From contig NZ_JAJLMN010000001.1 of assembly GCF_021730615.1 (NCBI RefSeq), forward strand, positions 1,674,501 to 1,738,500: a stretch of 64,000 nucleotides of DNA, written 5' to 3'. The position numbers and the translations under genes are program-made. The stretch is from Lichenibacterium dinghuense (GTDB lineage Bacteria; Pseudomonadota; Alphaproteobacteria; Rhizobiales; Beijerinckiaceae). Positions 39,007 through 47,441 of the stretch are shown here, in pieces (position 1 is the first letter of the stretch; each line of letters starts with the position of its first letter). The notes under the pieces are model-generated. The model saw nothing but the letters and a program-made list of their open reading frames with translations, had not been told where the DNA came from and searched no databases.

Positions 39007-42000
39007 GCGACGAAACACTCTCGCTTGGGATGGACCTTGTCGCGCGTGACGAGGCCAGCCCTGCAATTAACGCCGTCCGCGCGTCGCTCGATGAGTTGCG
39101 GAAGTCCGCCCTGGCGATCGGACGGACGATCAAGCGGTCTCTGAACACCGAGTTCGTCCAGGCCATGAACGCCGCCACCAGCGCGGCCACGAAGCTCGGG
39201 GCTGATACGACGGCGTCGCTGAACCGGGTCGCGACGTCGATCCGGGCCGACACCGCCGCCATGGACGCCTTCACGGTTTCCGTCCGCGCCGCTGCCGCTG
39301 CCCAGCGCGATCTATCCCGTGGTGCAAGCCGTGGTGGTCGCGGTGGTGGTGGTGGCAGTCGACCGCCTGCACCTCCCCGTGGCCTGCCCGACCTCCGCGA
39401 GATCAGGCGCCGATGGACTCTGCGCGAGCGCTCCGCCCGTGCCGAGGTGGCCGAGATCCAGGCCAGCGCGAAGGCCGAAGCCGTCCGCCAGAAGGCTGTG
39501 CTCGACGGTGTTGCTCGTCAATGGCGTCTCCGTCAGAACAGCGAATGCGCCGAGTTGCGGCACCTGAGCGCCGTCCGCCGCGAGCGCACCGCTATGCGCC
39601 GCGAGATGAACAAGCGAGTCGGTGAGGTCTATCATCACGGCCGACATGCTATCAGAAGTTTAAACCACCCGGCCTTCGAATCCGCGGGGTTTTGGCTGAG
39701 TGCTGGCGCAGCGTTCGGAGTCGAAGCCGGAAAGCATCTCATCGAAGCTGCCAAGCAACTCGACACGGTGACGACGCGCTATAAGATGCAGCCCGGCGTT
39801 TCTGCTTCCGATGCGGCAAAGGTCCGTGAGGAATCACTGCGCGAGGGCATCCGTCTCGGCGTCGATCCCGCTGAAGTCGCGAAGCTTCGATTGCAGGGGT
39901 TAAAGGATGGTCTTCAGCCTGACGTCGCGAAGATCCTGCCGTCCAGTATCCAGGCCGCGATTCAGACGATGGGTGGAAGTCTCGACAAAGACGGCGATGA
40001 ACTTGCGAAAGCCATTCGTGAGGGTTCAACGGTCGGATGGGTGAAGAATGCCGCCGATGCGCGGTCCATGATGAATGAGATTGCTGGCCTGTCGACCTTC
40101 AACGGCAACTCGCCTGAAAAGATGCAACAGTTCCTGGCATCAGGTGGCATCGGTCGAGGAAAAGAACTCGGCTGGTCCAAGCAACAGACGATGGCGTTCG
40201 GCGCTGCTTTGAACGGCTCCGGTGAAAGAACAGGTTTCGGCTCAGCTCGTTTGATGGCGCAACTGCCGGAAATCCAAGCTGGCATCGTCGACAAGTATCG
40301 TCGGGCGGCTCGCTCGCATGAAAACTCCGAAGAACGCCGCGCTGTTCTGTCCGGTCCTCGTAAGTTGGGCTACAGCGGCCCATTCGAGATGCAACAGGCA
40401 TTCCGAACTCCCGAAGGTGTCGTGAGCTTTCTGAGCCGTCTACAAGGTCTCGATGAGAAGACGCGCGCTCAAATCGAGAAGGGATATGGCCTCGGGCCGC
40501 AGTTCAACGCTGTGTCGGCCGAAATGGGTGCGAACCACGGCGAGCGTTACCATCACGCTTTGAAACGCGAGAACGAACTGAGCGGTCAAGACGCCTCGAA
40601 CGATGTTCTGAGTCAGAACAGCAAGACGTGGTCGAAGTCCATCGAGTTCATGCTTGACCAGCTCAAGGCTAGCACGTCGGCGGTGCAGGCCGAACTTGGC
40701 GACGTGATCAAAGATGATGTTTTGGAGCCGTTCACCGGCTGGTGGGTCAGCATCTCGAATGCGTTGCTTGACGGCGGGATGAAGCAGGATTTGCATCGTG
40801 CGATTCAGAGCTTTGTTCAAGGCTTGGGCTTCGACGATCTGACGGCAGCTCTAAACAGTCTGCGTGCCAGCGTCGGAACCTTCGACCTTTCCGGATTCCT
40901 GCTCGGTGTCGGCCAAGGTCTCCGAACCGTCACGGACAGCTTCGCCAGCATCGCGCATGTCCTCGGCTTTGCTGGTGACGGCTCGGCGCGGCAGCTTGGG
41001 AAGCTCGCGGCCGAACTGTTGGGCATGAGCGTCGCGCTCAGGATCGCGTCGCCGGTCATCACGCTCTTGTCTGGCATCGCCTCCGGCTTCATGGCGATCA
41101 AGGCCGCTGTTTCGGGCGTGTCAATCGCGTCCAAGTTCTTCAACCTGTCGACCGGGCTGAAGGCTCTGCTCGGCGTGGAAACCGCCGCCATGACCACGGG
41201 CTTGATCGGCCTCGCGGGCGCTCTGACGACCATCGGGGTTGCGGTTCAGGCATTACTCGACTTGGGCATCCTCAACAAGGTGACGCTGTTGCCGAAGGGC
41301 ACCTCGGCGCCAGCCCTCGACGAATGGCTTTGGGGCCGGACGCCGGACGGCAAGAGCGCCCGCCCTGCGTGGGTCGACCGCCTCACGGGCAATGCGCCAG
41401 CGGCCTCCCCTGCCCCCGTTGTCCCCCAAGGGGCTCCGAATCCTACAACGGAAACACCCGCCGACTACTGGCGGCGCAAGCGCGGGTTCCACCCATCGTC
41501 ATATGAAGGCGACGGGCAGTCGTGGCGGGACTTGATGACGCCAGCGAGTTGGAGCCCGGCCGATGCCAGCGAGACGACGCGCAGCGCCATCGTCGACACG
41601 GCACGCTCAACGGACCATATCCGGCAAGGAATCGACCGCGTGGCCGACCTCCTACATCGGGCTTCGTCGAATCCGCTGGCCGGCGTAGGTGGCGATGGTG
41701 ACGCTGGAGGATTCAGCTCGCGTTCCGGCGGTGCAAGCATCCGACACGGCCACCGCGGCGCGACCTTCGATGCCTCGCTTCCGAATATGCGCTACGGCCA
41801 CGGTGGGGGCGGAAGCTACCGGCGGACGCCTGGAAACCGCGCCCCGAGTGGTCACACCGATGCCGACGACGGGAGCAGTGGAGCGCCGAGCGATGGTTCT
41901 TCCATCGGTTGGACGGCCGCCATCCTTCGGAAGAAGGAAGGATTCATCGGTCACGCCGCATGGGATGTGAATCACTACCGGCTCGGGTACGGCTCCGACA

Positions 42001-42677
42001 CCATCACGGACGCGAACGGAAACGTTCGATCGGTCCAACGTGGTGACAGGGTCAGTAAAGAAGATGCAGAGCGTGATCTCAGGCGCCGCATGCCGCAGTT
42101 TCAAGCTGGACTCCGCAAGGAAGTCGGCGCAGCCGCGTGGGATAAACTCGATCCCGCCACGCAAGGTGCTCTAACCTCCGTTGGTTATAACTATGGCTCG
42201 TTCAAGAAGCTCGCCAGCTTGAGGGCCGCCATCGGAACGGGCGACAAGCACACCATCGCCCAAGCGGTTCGAAACCTTCAAGGCCACAACGGCGGCGTCA
42301 ACCGTCAGCGTCGGCTTGAAGAAGCTTCGATCATCGAAACGGGACACCTGCCGTCGTCGTGGAAGACGAAAGACCCATCGTCGGCTCCAGTCGGAACAGC
42401 GTCGAATCCGATGGTGGTCAAACCGGACCCGAAGTCGACGCCCCGCACAGTATCACCCGAGGCCGCTGAAACTGCCCGTCGCGTCCTCGGGAACACCCGG
42501 TCGAAGTCTGACGACACCCGGCCGGCGAGTAACATCCAGGCCGACAACTCATCGAGCGGTCACACCTACAATTTCCACATTCATGGTGCCCACGATGCTC
42601 GCCACGTCGCACGGACCGTGGAGGCGATGTTGGACAGGCGGAACAACGCTTACCACGATCAGCACGAGTCAGTCTAA
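39003..42677 (+). CDS. Phage tail tape-measure protein with C-terminal lysozyme domain
   Basis: A 1224-residue protein. Residues 1-650 are mostly helical with Ala/Arg-rich heptads (MDLVARDEASPAINAVRASLDELRKSALAIGRTIK), the tape-measure style; hydrophobic segments follow near 670-700 (LGMSVALRIASPVITLLSGIASGFMAIKAAV) and 735-755. Residues about 970-1105 form a T4/GH24-type lysozyme: LRKKEGFIGHAAWDVNHYRLGYGSDTITDANG with the catalytic Glu, then LDPATQGALTSVGYNYGSF. Such proteins set tail length and help the tail cross the cell wall. It heads the gene pair with the gpD-like hub. Confidence 0.87.
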   Translation: MSDETLSLGMDLVARDEASPAINAVRASLDELRKSALAIGRTIKRSLNTEFVQAMNAATSAATKLGADTTASLNRVATSIRADTAAMDAFTVSVRAAAAAQRDLSRGASRGGRGGGGGSRPPAPPRGLPDLREIRRRWTLRERSARAEVAEIQASAKAEAVRQKAVLDGVARQWRLRQNSECAELRHLSAVRRERTAMRREMNKRVGEVYHHGRHAIRSLNHPAFESAGFWLSAGAAFGVEAGKHLIEAAKQLDTVTTRYKMQPGVSASDAAKVREESLREGIRLGVDPAEVAKLRLQGLKDGLQPDVAKILPSSIQAAIQTMGGSLDKDGDELAKAIREGSTVGWVKNAADARSMMNEIAGLSTFNGNSPEKMQQFLASGGIGRGKELGWSKQQTMAFGAALNGSGERTGFGSARLMAQLPEIQAGIVDKYRRAARSHENSEERRAVLSGPRKLGYSGPFEMQQAFRTPEGVVSFLSRLQGLDEKTRAQIEKGYGLGPQFNAVSAEMGANHGERYHHALKRENELSGQDASNDVLSQNSKTWSKSIEFMLDQLKASTSAVQAELGDVIKDDVLEPFTGWWVSISNALLDGGMKQDLHRAIQSFVQGLGFDDLTAALNSLRASVGTFDLSGFLLGVGQGLRTVTDSFASIAHVLGFAGDGSARQLGKLAAELLGMSVALRIASPVITLLSGIASGFMAIKAAVSGVSIASKFFNLSTGLKALLGVETAAMTTGLIGLAGALTTIGVAVQALLDLGILNKVTLLPKGTSAPALDEWLWGRTPDGKSARPAWVDRLTGNAPAASPAPVVPQGAPNPTTETPADYWRRKRGFHPSSYEGDGQSWRDLMTPASWSPADASETTRSAIVDTARSTDHIRQGIDRVADLLHRASSNPLAGVGGDGDAGGFSSRSGGASIRHGHRGATFDASLPNMRYGHGGGGSYRRTPGNRAPSGHTDADDGSSGAPSDGSSIGWTAAILRKKEGFIGHAAWDVNHYRLGYGSDTITDANGNVRSVQRGDRVSKEDAERDLRRRMPQFQAGLRKEVGAAAWDKLDPATQGALTSVGYNYGSFKKLASLRAAIGTGDKHTIAQAVRNLQGHNGGVNRQRRLEEASIIETGHLPSSWKTKDPSSAPVGTASNPMVVKPDPKSTPRTVSPEAAETARRVLGNTRSKSDDTRPASNIQADNSSSGHTYNFHIHGAHDARHVARTVEAMLDRRNNAYHDQHESV

Positions 42678-42704
42678 AACTCTACCTACACTCGATTTGA
42701 TATC

Positions 42705-42732
42705 AGCCTCGGCTTCGGCCGGGGCTTTTTTT
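42705..42732 (+). terminator. Intrinsic terminator after the tape-measure gene
   Basis: AGCCTCGGC-TTCG-GCCGGGGCT followed by TTTTTTT is a strong hairpin plus T-run, ending the operon before the gpD-like gene. Its presence means the gpD gene may need its own promoter or readthrough. Confidence 0.85.
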
Positions 42733-42748
42733 ATGTCTGGATTAATCT

Positions 42749-43801
42749 TTGGGTTACACAACTGCGCTCGGCTACACGCCGATATTTCGTATTTCTAAGG
42801 GCGACGACGACCTCACACCGCAGTTTAAGGATCGCGTTCTTTCGATTCGCGTCAATTCCGTCCAAGGCGGCGGCACGGCCGACAGTTGCGACATCGTCCT
42901 CGACGATCGCGGCTGGCAACTCGCTCTCCCAAATATCGGCGAAGGTTCAGCGACCCTAGATATCAGTCTAGGCTATGCCGAAACCCAGCTCTATCCGATG
43001 GGTAGCTTCGAGATCGACGAGGTTGATCTATCCTTTCCGCCAAAAACCATGCTGCTCCACGGCAACAGCGCCGGGATGAACAGCAATCTCAAATCGCCGC
43101 TAATAACGAGTTACGCCAATCAAACATTGAACGACATCGTCGGCAAGCTCGCGTTCAGCGCTGGTGTAACGCCACAGGTCGATCCGACCATCGGTGCCAT
43201 CCAACTCGAATGGCTCCACCAGCACAGCGGCTCTGGACATCTTCTCACACAGCTTGAGCGGAGGTTCAACGCCCTCGCCAAGTTCAGCGACGGCATGTTG
43301 AGCTTCACCCAACGCGGGTCGGGTAACAACGTATCGGGCCTGAGCATCGGATCGGTGACGCTCGACGCCGCCGACATATCCGATCTCAAAATGAAGTTGA
43401 CGAACATCGGTTCGTTCGGCTCGACGAAGGCCAGTTATTGGGACAAGGATCAACATAAACTGGTGTGGGTTCAGGCCGGTGTCGCTGGTGATCCTGCATC
43501 GTCTGTGCCGTTCACGATCAAGAGGGCCTACAATACGCAGGCGGAAGCACAAGCCGCCGCCGACGCGCAGCAAGCTATGCTCAATCGGAAGGGCGCGACA
43601 GGATCTTTGACCCTGGCAAAAGGCGACCCGTCCATTCGCGGCGCGCAGCACATCACCATCACCGGGACCCGGAGCGGGATCGATGGCGAATATCTCGTGT
43701 CGAGCGCCACCCACACGTTGGTGAAGGATGCCGGCCTGACTTCGGCGATCGACTTCGAATCCGAAGACGGCGCGGGCGGCGAGGACAGCGCCTCGGAATA
43801 A
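42749..43801 (+). CDS. Phage late-control gpD-like baseplate hub protein
   Basis: A 350-residue protein of the P2 gpD/phage late control group, the baseplate hub corresponding to VgrG/gp27. Typical features: ALGYTPIFRISKGDDDLTPQFKDRVLSIRV at the start, SCDIVLDDRGWQLALPNIGEGSATLDISLGY, SPLITSYANQTLNDIVGKLAFSAGV, and AEAQAAADAQQAMLNRKGATGSLTLAKGDPSIRGAQHITITG near the C-terminus. The start is TTG 42749, since no in-frame ATG lies nearby. In P2-like phages D follows the tape-measure region, as here. Confidence 0.85.
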   Translation: MGYTTALGYTPIFRISKGDDDLTPQFKDRVLSIRVNSVQGGGTADSCDIVLDDRGWQLALPNIGEGSATLDISLGYAETQLYPMGSFEIDEVDLSFPPKTMLLHGNSAGMNSNLKSPLITSYANQTLNDIVGKLAFSAGVTPQVDPTIGAIQLEWLHQHSGSGHLLTQLERRFNALAKFSDGMLSFTQRGSGNNVSGLSIGSVTLDAADISDLKMKLTNIGSFGSTKASYWDKDQHKLVWVQAGVAGDPASSVPFTIKRAYNTQAEAQAAADAQQAMLNRKGATGSLTLAKGDPSIRGAQHITITGTRSGIDGEYLVSSATHTLVKDAGLTSAIDFESEDGAGGEDSASE

Positions 43802-43842
43802 CAGTCCTCCAGATTTGGATTGTCCCCTTTCGATCACTCAAC

Positions 43843-43867
43843 GGCTGTCCTTCGGGGCGGCCTTTTT
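43843..43867 (+). terminator. Intrinsic terminator after the gpD-like gene
   Basis: GGCTGTCC-TTCG-GGGCGGCC (two non-paired positions) followed by TTTTTC forms a UUCG-capped hairpin, 40 bp after the gpD stop and before the HNH-like gene. Confidence 0.7.
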
Positions 43868-43883
43868 CATTTCAGGACCATTG

Positions 43884-44345
43884 ATGCCTCAACGTGCCAA
43901 GCGCGCGGCCGATCGCTATTATTCACACGTCGGCCCTCGCTTCTCGTGCTGCTACTGTGACGAGCCCGCGGAGCAGGTCGATCACGCCACTCCCGCCTCA
44001 TGGCTCCATTACAACCTACACCTCATCGAGGATTGGCGCTTCTACAGCGTGGCCTCGTGCGCCGACTGCAACGCGAAGGCCGGTGCCAGCTTCGATCTGA
44101 CCTTCCGTGAGCGACGCGCCCGCATCGCCCGTGCTGTCCGCAAGGAGAACACCAAGCTCCTGTCGGCGCCGCGGTGGTCCGACGACGAACTCGACGAAAT
44201 GGGGTCGCTCATGGTGGCGGAGATCGTGAAGGCCATGAGGGAGAAAGAGCGAGTGAAGCGCCGGCTGAAGGTCCTCGAATCCAGATCCATCCCCGAGGGC
44301 GTGCCGAACGACATGCTCATGCGGCGGGAAATGGCCGAAGCGTAG
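43884..44345 (+). CDS. HNH-like endonuclease-domain protein
   Basis: A 153-residue protein. The first half has an HNH-like zinc finger: CCYCDEPAEQVDHATPASWLHYNL then YSVASCADCNAKAGASFDLTF, giving two CxxC pairs and a central DH. The second half is a charged helix with basic clusters (RERRARIARAVRKEN, REKERVKRRLKVLES). Free-standing HNH proteins occur in phage packaging and homing systems; here neither terminase nor an intein is visible, so the job is open. Confidence 0.7.
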   Translation: MPQRAKRAADRYYSHVGPRFSCCYCDEPAEQVDHATPASWLHYNLHLIEDWRFYSVASCADCNAKAGASFDLTFRERRARIARAVRKENTKLLSAPRWSDDELDEMGSLMVAEIVKAMREKERVKRRLKVLESRSIPEGVPNDMLMRREMAEA

Positions 44346-44768
44346 GGCGTGTAGGAGGGCCATCAGCGCCCGTTCCGTTTCGGGGTCCGCTTCGATGGCG
44401 AAGGTCGAAACGAAATCGCCGCCTACGGGGCTGCTAGACGCCCTGCCGCACGATCCGCGATCGGGTGGAGGCTTGCAATCCTGCAAATCGGACCGGACCG
44501 CGTTCGGTGACGGCAGATTCACCACGGCCAACGCCGATCGCGCTGCATCGCAACATCGAGGTTGCCGCAGCGTGTCGGATGCCCTACAAAGAAGATGCGC
44601 CTTCGGGCGTATGCCCTTCTTGGGCGTTTCCTCCCTAGACTTGGGCCGCTTTCCGTAGGGGAGGCGGCCTTTTTTGTTCGTTCGTCATCTTTTGCACATG
44701 GTTCAGCCTTGTGCAAGCGAAGTGTGCAAGTGAGCTGTGCGCCCATCGCATGGCTTGAGCTGAGCCAT
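44346..44768. other. Gap between HNH-like gene and integrase remnant
   Basis: 423 bp without a convincing gene. Short frames on both strands overlap and match nothing. It contains an intrinsic terminator (44643-44676) and the direct TGTGCAAG repeats at about 44711-44730. Confidence 0.5.
44643..44676 (+). terminator. Intrinsic terminator
   Basis: GGGCCGC...GCGGCC with a long loop, followed by seven T (44670-44676). It would stop plus-strand transcription from the HNH-like gene before it runs antisense into the integrase gene. Confidence 0.7.
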
Positions 44769-44922
44769 TCATTCGACGTTCGGGAATGGGAGGCGCGCCA
44801 CGGCCTCGGCCAACGTCGCCACATCGATGTGACGGTATGTCGACGCTTCGCCTTTCCCGGCGTGCCCCATCAAGGCATCTGCGGTGCTGTCTGCGACACC
44901 GGCTCGATGCAGCGCCGTCTTA

Positions 44923-45837
44923 GAGTCCGTCCGGGAAGTCAGGCTGCGCAACCTATGCGACGTAGCAGCATCATGACGGACGCAGCGTAGAGGAAGGCCT
45001 TTGCGGATGCGATTGTGGCCTCCGGATCCTTCCAGAGGCGTCGATTGCGGCTGATCCAGGCGAAGAAGCGCTCAACCACCCATCGCCGGGGGTGAACCAC
45101 GAAGCCGACCTGCCCGGGTGGTTTGCGGACGATCTCGACGGCGATGAGCGTGGCGCTGTCCGGCTTGTCGCCGGCGTAGCCCGCGTCGGCGAAGGCCTTG
45201 GCGATGAAAGGATATGAACGGCGTGACTGCTTGAGCACCGGCACGGCCCCGTCGCGGTCCTGCACGTCGGCCGGCTGCGGGTCGAGCACCAGGGCGCGGC
45301 CGTCCGTGTCGACCAGGGCTTGGCGCTTGCGACCCTTCACCTTCTTGCCCGCGTCGTAGCCCCGCGGACCGCCGCTCTCCGTGGTCTTCACGCTCTGGCT
45401 GTCGAGCACGGCCGCGGTGGGCGAAGCCTCTCGCCCGGCCCGCTCGCGATCCAGCATGACGAGATGGTGGTTGATGCCGGCGAACAGGCCCTCATCGCGC
45501 CACGCGCTGAAGTAGCCGTACACCGTGCTCTTCGGGGGCAGGTCCTTCGGCAACAGGCGCCAGGGAACGCCGCCCCGCAGCACATAGAAAATGCCGTTCA
45601 CAATCTCCCGCAACGACCACAGCCGGGGCCGTCCGAGCGGGTTGCCGGGCGGCAACAGCGGTTCGATGACGGCCCATTCGGCGTCGGTCAGATCGGTTGA
45701 GTAGCGGAGTTCGGAGCGGCTATGCTGCTCGCGGGTGGCCGGGGTCCACATGGCGGTTCCAGATCAGGTTTCAGCACCCTCCTGGAATCATCTCAGCCCC
45801 GGCCACTCAACCCCACGTGCCCTTATCGGACGGACAC
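44923..45837 (-). mobile_element. IS5-family insertion sequence (IS1031-like)
   Basis: A 915-bp element with ends GAGTCCGTCC (left) and GTGTCCGTCC (right, complementary strand) and a TTA target duplication at 44920-44922 and 45838-45840, the TNA type of the IS1031 group. It carries one transposase gene and disrupts the integrase. Confidence 0.92.
44939..45751 (-). CDS. IS5-family transposase
   Basis: A 270-residue transposase: YSTDLTDAEWAVIEPLLPP, GIFYVLRGGVPWRLLPKDLPPKSTVYGYFSAWRDEGLF at the N-terminus, and the DDE core with AVLDSQSVKTTESGG, AFADAGYAGDKPDSA and PRRWVVERFFAWISRNRRL. The gene looks intact; the frame spans nearly the whole element. Confidence 0.93.
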   Translation of the reverse strand: MWTPATREQHSRSELRYSTDLTDAEWAVIEPLLPPGNPLGRPRLWSLREIVNGIFYVLRGGVPWRLLPKDLPPKSTVYGYFSAWRDEGLFAGINHHLVMLDRERAGREASPTAAVLDSQSVKTTESGGPRGYDAGKKVKGRKRQALVDTDGRALVLDPQPADVQDRDGAVPVLKQSRRSYPFIAKAFADAGYAGDKPDSATLIAVEIVRKPPGQVGFVVHPRRWVVERFFAWISRNRRLWKDPEATIASAKAFLYAASVMMLLRRIGCAA

Positions 45838-47382
45838 TTAACGAAGTGGCGCAGGCCGTGGAGCGCCGCGACCCGCTCCGATCCGAACCCTTTCCAGCGA
45901 ACCCACTCGCCCACCTTCCGCCCGACGCCCACCGAAGGATGCAGCGCGTCCGGCTCGACCTTTCGCGGGCTGTAGAACAGCGGACCGGTCCCCTTCCCCC
46001 GCGCCCAAGCGACGAAGCCGATATGCACCAAATATGGATGCAAGGGAACGACACGCTCCGATCCCGCCGTTTTCACCCGGCCGCCATCCGCTGCGCCGCG
46101 GATCTCGATGCACGGCACGCCATCGCGCTCGACGATCTGTTCGGCGTGGAGTTGGAACACCTCGCCCGCCCGCGCGCCCGTCAACGCGAGCAATGACACA
46201 CCGAAGCGGCGTTCCGGTTTCGTCTCGCTCGCCGCCGCCCGGAGCAGCCGAAGCGCTTCATCGGCGCTGTACCCGAGCTTCGCCTCGCCCGGCTTCACCT
46301 TCGCGGACACCTTCACGCCCCGCGCAGGGTTGTCACGGATGAGGCGGTTCTCGACCGCGAAGCCGAACAGACGGTTCAGGCACACGAGATAGATGCGGGC
46401 GAACGTCCGCGCCGCCGTCCCATCGGCAATCAGCGCATCCTTGAACGCCACGATCGTCTCCGGGGTGATCCGGCCTGCATCATCGTGGCCGACATGCGCG
46501 CGCAAACGCCGCACCACCGCTTGCCAATTCTGAAGCGTCCGCGGGCTGGGTTGGGCCTCGGCGCGCCAGCGATCCAACAGCTCCGTCATGGTGATCGATG
46601 GGACAGAAGGCTTCGGCGCTTCGAACGCCGGAAACCGCGCTTCGACCTCGGGCGAGGGCGTGAAATCCATCCGCGCGTGCCGCTTCAGCACCACGGCCGC
46701 ATCGGTCACGGCCTTCTCTATGGCGTAGAGCAGCCTCACGCGATCGTCGGGGCCGATCTCGACGCCCTGCCGCAGCAAAGTCCAATTGGCGAGCAGGCCG
46801 AAGCGCGCCTCAAGGGCCGCGACTTCCGGTGTACCGGCCGGGTGTCCGTCGACCCCTTCTGTCAGATCGATCCCGAACACCTGTCGCGCGATGTCGCGCT
46901 CGTTGGCGCGCTTCGGGTCCGGCTGCAACGTGGGCGGCGCCACGATGCGCCCTTCCTTCACGGCGCGGTTGAAAGCCTTGACCGCTATCCAGTTGTCCGC
47001 GGTGCCGGGATCGTCCCCGACCTCATCCATGAACAGCCGGAACACGTCGCCCGACAGGGCCACGATCTGGCGAAGGGAAAGGGGCTTCGGGCCGTTGCGG
47101 ATACCGGCGAACAGCTTGTTCACGCACGACAAAGCCGCCCCGTGACGGGCCTTCGCCGCCACCGGATCGCGGGTCCGCAGGCTGAATTTGACAACGTCCC
47201 CGACCTTGGCCGCCACCGTCACGGCATCATCGGTGCCGATGGCGGGGAGATCGATGAACATGAGCCGCCCGCGTGCCTTCAAGAGCACGTCGGACGGGAC
47301 GCGCATCCGGAACTGAAGCAGGCTGGAATCGTCGCGGGTGGACAGGTTCGGCATGACGAAGCGCATGGCAATGGGACCGGTG

Positions 47383-47395
47383 TTGTGTACCGGTC
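47383..47395. promoter_or_regulatory. Candidate right integrase arm site
   Basis: TTGTGTACCGGTC, identical to 26312-26324 and exactly 48 bp inside attR. It is also embedded in a perfect inverted repeat GGGACCGG-N9-CCGGTCCC (47373-47397) just upstream of the integrase start, so it may double as an operator of the integrase gene. Confidence 0.6.
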
Positions 47396-47441
47396 CCACC
47401 GCGCTTCATCAAGGGTTTGTGCGCTTACAAGGGCTTAACCC

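Larger units (their letters stand above)
44769..47366 (-). pseudogene. Tyrosine integrase of the island, interrupted by an IS5 element
   Basis: N-terminal part at 47366-45838 (start at MRFVMPNLSTRDD; an ATG at 47399 is possible) and C-terminal part at 44919-44769. Catalytic residues are split: Arg in LTGARAGEVFQL, Lys in VKTAGSERVVPLH and HGLRH lie before the IS; MGHAGKGEASTYRHID with the nucleophile Tyr lies after. Removing the IS and one TTA restores HGLRHFVKTALHRAGVADST in frame, about 560 residues. The gene is thus a once complete phage-type integrase, now broken. It lies beside attR, the normal place for such genes. Confidence 0.9.

Noticed and set aside
44016-44531. 171-codon minus-strand frame over the HNH-like gene
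   Set aside because: Mostly antisense to the HNH-like gene; the remaining part has no start context or family support.
45807-45837. Apparent C-terminus (CPSDKGTWG) of the integrase
   Set aside because: Those residues come from the IS5 terminal repeat; the real C-terminus is at 44769-44919.
47373-47397. Perfect inverted repeat as terminator of the integrase side
   Set aside because: It lies at the start, not the end, of the integrase gene and has no T-run; more likely an operator or arm-site structure.
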